Assembly (NCBI GenBank): GCA_000725195.1
Contig: JAIL01000248.1
Coordinates: 1-37,190 of the forward strand
Reading direction: 5' to 3'
DNA length: 37,190 bases
Source: Snodgrassella alvi SCGC AB-598-O02
GTDB taxonomy: Bacteria > Pseudomonadota > Gammaproteobacteria > Burkholderiales > Neisseriaceae
Numbering within the stretch: the first letter of the stretch is position 1; each line of letters starts with the position of its first letter. Under the pieces are notes generated by a model, which had not been told where the DNA came from, did no database searches, and saw only the letters and a list, made by a program, of their open reading frames with translations. Positions 36,468 to 37,190 of the stretch are shown here, in pieces. Position numbers and translations under genes: made by a program.

Positions 36468-37190
36468 TCATGAGTTATAGTCCACTTTTTCATTCATTTT
36501 TTTATAATAATAAGGTGAATATAATATATCACCACAATTATTCAAAATATAAACTTCATTGTTAACCTTTAAATAATAATTCCCTACCCCCCAGGAATTT
36601 AAATCAATACTTTGAGGTGGTAGTGAATAATTGTATTTACCCTCATATTTACTTTCTAATTCAATACCTAATGAATTAATTTCATTATATTTTCTTCTAA
36701 GTATTAACCATTCGGTCTTATTTAATATTATAGCTTGCTCACTACTATATAATGAACCATAATATCCATATACGTTTTTTGATATTAGAAAAAATTTCTT
36801 GGAATCAAATTCTTCATTAATAAAATCTATATCTGAAGTAAAAATATATTCTCGCAAAGAATTTTTATCAGCTAAATTAAATAAGTTTTTCCTACTACTA
36901 ATTTTAATACTTTCATCTGTCAAACTAAAAGGTTTTTGATTTTTTAAATCAACAGAATATATTATCACTTTGCAGGCATTATTTTTTTTGCAGTGATATC
37001 TAGCACCTCTAGGATCACCTTGTCCAACAATTGCTTTATTATTCCAGTAAAATTGATTTTCAAAAATCATGCGTCCAGCTAAACTTTTTAATGCTTTTTG
37101 TTTAAGTTCTTCTTTTGAATAAAATTTTTTATCACGCCAGCAATATCCAATTCTGTTTTTAGTAGCATATTCATCGAACGTAATATTAAT
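36468..37190 (-). CDS. hypothetical protein, start lies beyond the window
   Basis: At least 240 residues of an unrecognised protein. The frame is open without a stop from 36468 to the right edge; the internal ATG at 37070 is therefore probably not the start, since protein-like sequence (DEYATKNRIGYCWRDKKFYS, then KEELKQKALKSLAGR) continues upstream. No signal peptide or membrane segment is visible in this part. It is rich in Tyr, Asn and Lys, with RYHCKKNNACK, and ends KMNEKVDYNS. Codons are strongly A/T-biased relative to lptFG, suggesting acquired DNA. No function can be given. Confidence 0.7.
   Translation of the reverse strand: MNITFDEYATKNRIGYCWRDKKFYSKEELKQKALKSLAGRMIFENQFYWNNKAIVGQGDPRGARYHCKKNNACKVIIYSVDLKNQKPFSLTDESIKISSRKNLFNLADKNSLREYIFTSDIDFINEEFDSKKFFLISKNVYGYYGSLYSSEQAIILNKTEWLILRRKYNEINSLGIELESKYEGKYNYSLPPQSIDLNSWGVGNYYLKVNNEVYILNNCGDILYSPYYYKKMNEKVDYNS

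Noticed and set aside
1-37190. CRISPR array
   Set aside because: No regularly spaced short repeats; the only regular repeat is the tRNA-Gly tandem.

Overview
The window looks like a chromosome segment of an AT-rich betaproteobacterium of the Neisseriaceae. The evidence is the Neisseria-like housekeeping genes (uvrC, guaB, carA/carB, sspA-sspB, ahpC, nrdR, ribD, msrAB, pepA-holC, lptFG), an autotransporter with the extended signal peptide found in Beta/Gammaproteobacteria, and intergenic DNA much richer in A+T than the genes. A Snodgrassella-like gut symbiont would fit, but that is inference.

Layout. 1-1.9 kb: AT-rich accessory DNA with a weak small ORF, a small membrane protein (minus) and a decayed fragment related to that membrane protein. 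1.9-4.3 kb: uvrC and a secreted DUF4124 protein (minus). 4.5-11.5 kb: guaB, then carA, a leuE-like exporter and carB; carA has a leader that looks like an attenuator. 11.5-12.6 kb: gene-free. 12.6-15.6 kb: a Nif3-family protein, sspA-sspB, and a convergent DUF2238 membrane protein. 16-18.3 kb: peroxide defence (ahpC, ahpF) with a large inverted repeat over the ahpC promoter. 18.3-24 kb: accessory island with an HlyC-like acyltransferase homologue that lacks both catalytic residues, directly followed by a 1068-residue autotransporter, flanked by long AT-rich gaps. 24-25.3 kb: tRNA cluster (three identical Gly, Cys, a divergent Cys-like tRNA, Leu) behind pgsA, the same order as E. coli pgsA-glyW-cysT-leuZ. 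26-31.8 kb: msrAB, a GNAT acetyltransferase, nrdR, a lipoprotein, ribD and an rmlD-like reductase. 31.8-36 kb: holC and pepA (minus) divergent from lptF-lptG (plus), the same arrangement as in E. coli. 36.5 kb to the right edge: an unrecognised AT-rich gene on the minus strand, cut by the window end.

Groups that work together: carA/carB supply carbamoyl phosphate for pyrimidines and arginine; ahpC/ahpF remove peroxides and msrAB repairs oxidised methionine; sspA/sspB act in stress regulation and ClpXP substrate delivery; lptF/lptG form the LPS export permease. The least ordinary items are the HlyC-like pseudoenzyme next to an autotransporter, the second aberrant tRNA-Cys, and the carA leader.
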